A stretch of 64,000 nt of DNA, from NCBI GenBank assembly GCA_035222895.1, contig JAVYIG010007508.1, positions 37,115 through 101,114 on the forward strand, written 5' to 3'. Below are positions 58,300-64,000 of this stretch, piece after piece. Under the pieces are notes generated by a model that saw only the letters and a program-made list of their open reading frames with translations, did no database searches and had not been told where the DNA came from. Numbering within the stretch: the first letter of the stretch is position 1; every line of letters begins with the position of its first letter. This DNA comes from Strongylocentrotus droebachiensis. Lineage: Eukaryota; Echinodermata; Echinoidea; Camarodonta; Strongylocentrotidae. A program made the translations under genes and the position numbers.

Positions 58300-60200
58300 A
58301 TGTTATAAGAATATAAATAGAGGGGGGATGCGAGTGATATTGTAACAAGTAAAAAGGAAGAGAGAAAGAGGAATGGAGTCTACGAAAGAAGTGGCGAGAG
58401 TATAATTCAAGAGCATGTTTAAGAAGGGAGATATATTGCAATGAGATAACAGTAATACATATACATGTTCCAGTTTGGTACGCAACATGTACTAAAGTGG
58501 ACAAAATGATGATAGTGTTACATACACCCGTCTAACCGTCTTTCTTGTTTTTTCCATTGCCATTCCCTCGTCTCTCTCTCCATTTTCTGCATTCCTTCTT
58601 AATACTAGCCCAGCTTGTTAAATCTCTTAATCCCTTGCTATCTTTCACACATTTTTTCCTACTTTCCATTCTAGTTGGCACTAATTTGTCACTAATCTGT
58701 CCTTGTTGCTCAATCTTAATATTTTGTTCTCTCTTCTTCCTTTTTCTTCTCTCTCATTTTCACATCCTTTTTTTTCTCTCTCATTTTCACATCCTTTTTT
58801 AATACACTATTTTTCTCTCGCTCTTTTCCTCTCTCCCTCCCTCTCATTTACTTTTTTGTCCTATTTATAATATACCCCTTCACAATATACACATAAGCCG
58901 TTTCTCACTGTCTGCCCCCCATCTGTCGCATTCTCTCTTGTCCATGTATTAATTGAACCAACTCATACTCTGATCCCTATGTACCAACTTTCATTTTGGG
59001 AAAGAACAGAAAACCCCCTTTTATTAGTAAATTTCACACAAGAAGTGAAAATAATGAAAACAAAAACAACCAATAGCTATATTTCAATAACTATATATTT
59101 ACTGGCCACATCAATATCATACACTCTCTTTTTCTTGATAAAAGCAGAGAAAGTGTCCCTATCAAATATGGCAAATATGCATCGTATATTACACAAGGAA
59201 AATGTTTGACCACAAATGCACTTGCTAGCGTATGAACCCACATCAAAGACATCCTTATCCATGAACAACATGAATGACATACCAGCTGTTTGGAGCCAGA
59301 AGGGTGTTAACTTGTATTATTTTATACCGAGTAGATGTTCTTCTGGTTCCAAACAGATGATGTAAGGGAAACTTAGGGTACATGTACATGTAGTATGTAC
59401 ATAAACATGTATTTGCCATGAAGTATATGTACATGAATCACAGCAGTCACTACTTTTAATACCAGCCCTCACTTGCAAGTGCCCTGCCACATTAAAAGAA
59501 TCTGTGATGTCTGGCTCTTCAGAAATTGATTTTATCCTATTGCAGAGAAACTTAAAGGGCCGTTTCCTTTTCCTAATATTTCACACATTTTTTACAGTCA
59601 AATTTGCTTTGACTTTCGCTTAAATTACATGTATGAAACACATCAATATTGGAATTACAAGAATTATCAGCTAAATGTTAAATTCATGTACTAATCCATT
59701 TTATCTGGATAAAAGAAAGTAATTCATACAGAATTTATTTTCAAACACAAGGGGGATTGTAATGAACACCATTACCCCTCCTTTCTGGTTAAGAATACAG
59801 GTATATTCATGTGCAACATTAAACTATTGATGTTTATGTCTTTCATTTCAAATTGTTCTTCTGAAAGGACATACCGGTACCCGGGTATACCTGATGTTAG
59901 TTAAGGATGGACAACTTGGCATATTACATTGCTCCATAAAGTCATAAACTCGCAAAAATATCAATGACGGAAGTAAATTGATTTATGTCAGATAAAGTGA
60001 CTCCATGATGATGAACCATCATTGCTCATAGGCATGTCAAATTAACAATCCACTGCATAAAAGGATGTCTCAGATCTGGTAGATAGTTTAATGTTCTGTT
60101 GGTCAGGTCTCCTGGCAAAGCATTGTAGATGAAGGAGAGGAATTGCAAACAGCATCTTGGAGGTGTCTACTTTACATTCACACCAGCTAATGACTCGAGT
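58300..60200. other. No gene recognised
   Basis: C/T-rich stretch 58530-58850 with a local duplication of TCTCTCATTTTCACATCC near 58752-58795; small palindromic MITE at 59286-59357. Nothing coding recognised on either strand. Confidence 0.5.
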
Positions 60201-60206
60201 CCCTGT

Positions 60207-60227
60207 GAGATAGAAAGAGATAGAGAA

Positions 60228-60258
<31 letters not shown>

Positions 60259-60300
60259 CGGGAGAGAAGACAGAGTCAGAGAAAGGAAGGAGAGGAAGAC
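60207..60300 (+). repeat. GA microsatellite
   Basis: (GA)n over about 60 bp in a purine-rich stretch. Confidence 0.9.
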
Positions 60301-60490
60301 AGACGAACAGTGTCAGATAATCGCGCTTACTTATGTATACAACACTAAATCCTATGAACAGAAAATACATTTTTTACACTGGCTTGGAGCCTACAGAAAA
60401 TCTGTGTTAAACTAAAATTATATTATACTTAATATTAAACACTGGAGATAAACAGCAAAGATGATGTTAAAATTATTCCATTAATATAAC

Positions 60491-62416
60491 CATGGGTGTC
60501 GATCCCGGGGGGGGGGGGGGGGGGGGGGGATGGGGGGGATATATCCCCCCCCCCCCCAATATTTCAGGTGGGGGGGATGGCCTGTACAATCATCCCCCCC
60601 CCCAATAATTCACCATCAAAACAAAAAATGAAGAGAAAAATTAATGATGAGAGCCCGATGAGAGTAGTTAATGGTTATTAATCGCAAGATGACCATCAAT
60701 ATACACATTTTGCTATCTCATTTTCATAATACATACCTGTACATATATAAATTGAAAACAAAGTTAATGAGACAACCGTATATGAGATTATTATGTCACA
60801 ACTTATTTTTGTTTTATTGAAAAGCTGATGTAGGCCTATGTATTGTATTCAAACGTAACAGGCATAATATAGTTAAGGTTTTTCTGAAGGTTAGAATGTT
60901 ATTCAGTTTGAAGTTTTGTTTATAACACCCTTCCAATAATAATGCACCTTCTAAGAATGCCACATCACTAAGATTATTTTGAGGATTTTGCTTTTGACAG
61001 CAAGAAGTAGAATAAGTTATAGTTTTTGAGAAAAAATAGTGCTCCTTAGGGGAATATTATGCTTATATTTTAGAGCAAATCTGGTATGATAAGTATATCT
61101 GGGTGAAGAAGGAGATAATGGAAGTTTGTTGTTTGATAGTTGGAACGTAAGTTTTATATTATGTTTTTAAGAAACAGACAGTTTGTATGAGGAGTGGAAA
61201 TTTTCTGTCATTTTGAGAACCAAATTTTGCATCAGTGATATTCTGTTTCATTGAATTGAGTTCCCCGCAGAGAGGATTCAGTTGGTTTAATTAAAGAAGG
61301 AAGAGAGTCAAATGAAGAACCAAAAGCAATATGTTTCTCATTTACTAATGAGAACTATGTTTTTTTTTTAGATCTCCTTACACAGAATATTACAAAGGGT
61401 TTTTCACGATGAATTTTTTTTGGGAGACATGAATATTCATAACGTATGTTTCTATCACCAGGAATTAAAGAATTTTCTGTCTACAGAACCTTTCCTGGTT
61501 ACTTTTTAATGCATTTGCCCACTGGTAAAATAATACTTTCAGAACTTGATATCCCTCACCATTGTCTAAATTTCATTTAAAAATAGATGATATCGGTCTG
61601 GTAGGCCTACACTGCAGGCAAGAGCCAAGACTAACATTTAGCATGTTATTCATTTTATTACGACTCTTATATTCTCTGAAATGTTATCTTTATTGAGGGT
61701 GACTTGAAAAAGCTAATAACTTGGGAGGGAGGGGCAGGCGCATAGCCAGGTGTGGCGATGGGGGCGGTCGCCCCCAAAAACGCCTGCCAAAAAGAAAAAA
61801 AAAGAGAAAGAAGAAACAAAGAGAACGTAGGAAGAAAAAAGGATTAAGAGTCGAGAACGGAACACCGAATCTCCCTTCTTTCTCTAATAATTTAATGAAA
61901 CGTCAAAGCTTCCGCGCTTTGCGCGGAAGCGGGGAAACTGAATTCAGACAAGGATTTAGAGTCGAGACCGGTACAAACGAATCGTCTTCTTTCTCTAATA
62001 ATTTAATGTAACGTCAAAGCTTCCGCGCTTTCCGCGGGAGGAGGGGGAGGGGGGGGGGGGGGGGGTGGGGGGGGGGGGGGACTGAACTCAGACAAGGATT
62101 AAGAGTCAAGAATGGTACAACGAATCGTTTTCTTTTTTTAATAATCTAATGAAACTTCAAAGCTTCAGCGCTTCGCCGGGGAGGAGTGGAAACTCCCCCC
62201 CCCCTCCCTGCACCCTACCCCCTAGGGAGTGCTCTTTAAGTGATACGCACGCTGCGCGTGCTCACTACCACCCCCCTAAAATGAAATGCTAGCTACGCGC
62301 TTGGGGAGGGGGTGCAACTTGCCACACGCTTCTACCTCTTGGTTGCTTTGATCCATTGCCGAAAATATTTTGGCACCTATCATCCCCCCAACCACGGATA
62401 CAAATCGACACCCTTG
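60491..62416. mobile_element. hAT-like element with perfect 8-bp target duplication
   Basis: Inverted ends CATGGGTGTCGAT and (inverted) CAAGGGTGTCGAT, flanked by AATATAAC at 60483-60490 and 62417-62424. Length 1926 bp. Next to the left end is a poly-G run and the palindrome GGGGGGGATATATCCCCCCC. The right third holds a three-unit tandem array (61841-62190). No transposase frame seen. Confidence 0.85.
61841..62190. repeat. Three-unit tandem array inside the hAT-like element
   Basis: Units start at 61841, 61952 and 62096 with GGATTAAGAGTCGAGA; each ends in TCAAAGCTTCCGCGCTT, which pairs with GCGCGGAAGC to make a GC hairpin in the first unit. The second unit is expanded by poly-G. Confidence 0.85.
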
Positions 62417-62424
62417 AATATAAC

Positions 62425-63380
62425 TCATGTATTTGTCCTTGTAAATTTTTACCTTTAACCCTAAAAAGGCCGGGCTATTTGAGGTCTTAATACGACCGGG
62501 GGGGGGGGGGGGCATTATGGCCCCACCCCTAAGATCTCGTCCTAGGAAGGTCAATTAATGTGAAAATTAGCATGGTGATAGATTGAAGGATAATGAATAA
62601 GATGGTAATGTTTATTTTATTTTATGTTTATTTATTTATTTTTTATTAATATTTTTATGATAATTTCAATTTTTTGGGGGGAAATATACTTACACACAAA
62701 CATTTGTGAGAATTACATATTTTGATTTGTCACCCAACACCTGAACCATAGGTCCCCCCATAACAAATTTGGTATCAAAATGTGCAGGAGACATGAGGGA
62801 AAACACTAATGAAATTTCAGCGCCAAAGGTTCAGGAGTTTTGCTGCAGCGGCAAAAAAAAAAAAAAATGGCAGGGGGGAATGGGGCCATTTATGCCCCCC
62901 CCCCCCCCCCGGCGTTTTTAGGGTTAAGAAAGTCCAGAGGGCATTACATATTTACCTTTGCTTTCCAGTATTTGCCTGCAATTTTCTTATCTCTCATGAT
63001 CATTGTGTAGTCGAATCGTGTGTAGGGCTGTTCTCCTTGCCTGTTATAAAAACAAATTAATAAGGAGTAAGTTTACTCTACTTCGAAATAGATTCAAGAC
63101 TCTTTCTTTAGGATCTTGAAATTTGAAACTGCAAAATCGATGACCGTGAAGCATGATTCATGATTAAGGGCCAAACAAAGTTAAAACTGAAAGTGAAAGT
63201 GAAAGTGGTGGCTAAAAATTGCTTTTGGAGTTTTGATCACATAATTTGCACATTTCGCTGTCTACATTAGTCTAGATTCTGATTTCATCTATCAGCATTC
63301 GATGATCAAGACCATTTTGTACATCACATGGTGATGGTCTTGATTGCCACATTTTAAAACCCAGTCGGTCGGTCGATTGC
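62425..63380. other. No gene recognised
   Basis: AT-rich sequence with poly-G (62500), poly-A and poly-C (62894) runs. Confidence 0.5.
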
Positions 63381-63389
63381 AGTGGACTG

Positions 63390-63962
63390 GGCGCTAGACC
63401 CTACTGTAGTTTCGTATCCATTTTTTTAGCAGTTTCATATCCATTCTTAGCAAAGGAATTTTAGCCCAATTTTTTCCTAATTTTAATCATAATCATATAT
63501 TGCATTTACCACCTGAATTTGGATCACATCCGACATCGGGAAGCCTCCGTTTAGGGCTTCGATGTCGACGTCGTCGCTCAGTACCGTCTCCGCGTTATAG
63601 CTTTGCAACTCAAACTGAAGCTATCAGTCTAAAACTATGCAAGCTTCTCGTATAATTAATGGTATCGTGCATGTACGTAATACCATAAAGCATACGCGAA
63701 GTTTGCATAATTTTAGACTGATAGCTTCAGTTTGCCGTTGCAAAGCTATAGCGCGGAGACGGTACTGAGCGACGACGTCGACATCGAAGCCCTAAACGGA
63801 GGCTTCCCGATGTCGGATGTGATCCAAATTGTAAATGCAATAGATCTATATGATTATGATTAAAATTAGTAAAAAATTGGGCTAAATTCCTTTGCTAAGA
63901 ATCGATATTAAACTGGTAAAAAAACTGCTTAAAAAAAATGGATATGAAACTACACTAGCGCC
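63390..63962. mobile_element. Foldback (almost wholly palindromic) transposon
   Basis: 573 bp; the left half, from GGCGCTAG and GTAGTTTCGTATCCATTT, is repeated inverted in the right half ending CTAGCGCC, with GAAGCCTCCGTTTAGGGC-type sequence and CAGTACCGTCTCCGCG in the arms. Flanks GTGGACTG (63382-63389) and GTGGAGTG (63963-63970) form an 8-bp duplication with one mismatch. No coding capacity. Confidence 0.85.
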
Positions 63963-64000
63963 GTGGAGTGGTAGTGAGGGTGGCTCTGCCGGTTGCCAGT

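Noticed and set aside
1-64000. LTR retroelement or virus-like element
   Set aside because: No paired long terminal repeats, and no gag, protease, integrase, capsid or envelope motifs seen in any frame.

Overview
The window is eukaryotic nuclear DNA from a deuterostome invertebrate, most likely a sea urchin or related echinoderm (an inference). Reasons: compact exons with GT-AG introns, proteins clearly like the vertebrate orthologs, AT-rich noncoding DNA full of (GA)n and poly-G tracts, tRNA-derived SINEs with (ATT)n tails, a CR1/L2-type LINE tail, and many small DNA-transposon derivatives. I see no prokaryotic gene, LTR element or virus-like element.

Four protein genes can be assembled exon by exon. 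(1) Minus strand, 24639 down to 4756: ect2, a RhoGEF for cytokinesis; 19 coding exons, 886 codons, all phases consistent; its promoter probably lies near 26100-26200. (2) Plus strand, 33122-42827: rfc4, a clamp-loader subunit; 10 coding exons, 355 aa, poly(A) signal at 43497. (3) Plus strand, 46040-52847: a FASTK-family (FAST_1, FAST_2, RAP) mitochondrial RNA-regulator-like gene; 6 coding exons, 1032 aa. (4) Plus strand, 55197-56703: cops9, the acidic micro-subunit of the COP9 signalosome; 3 exons, 58 aa. ect2 is divergent from the other three. The four do not form an operon. ect2 and rfc4 are both proliferation genes, but their separation (about 7-8 kb of repeats) argues against a shared short promoter.

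The rest is mostly repeats. With boundaries supported by the sequence: a Helitron with canonical ends (6098-7949, minus); a Helitron/Helentron-like element carrying seven ~150-bp tandem units in an rfc4 intron (about 40163-41285); hAT-like elements at 28281-29648 and 60491-62416 with perfect 8-bp target duplications; probable hAT-like elements at 11106-12427 and 36907-37049; a foldback element at 63390-63962; a Harbinger-like element with a transposase remnant (31792-32670) and a MITE with the same ends (20834-21133); TTAA-flanked MITEs; several palindromic ~150-bp MITE families; two or more SINE families; and a LINE 3' end (about 27140-28071).

The most notable observations are: decayed tandem copies of ect2 exon 16 in the adjacent intron; repeats that sit within a few to about 16 bases of at least seven 5' splice sites; a tandem duplication in ect2 intron 4 that preserves an empty site for a MITE; and a CCAAT plus CHR-like pair at the likely ect2 promoter, as expected for a G2/M gene. 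The far right (57300-64000) and far left (1-4650) hold no gene I can recognise.
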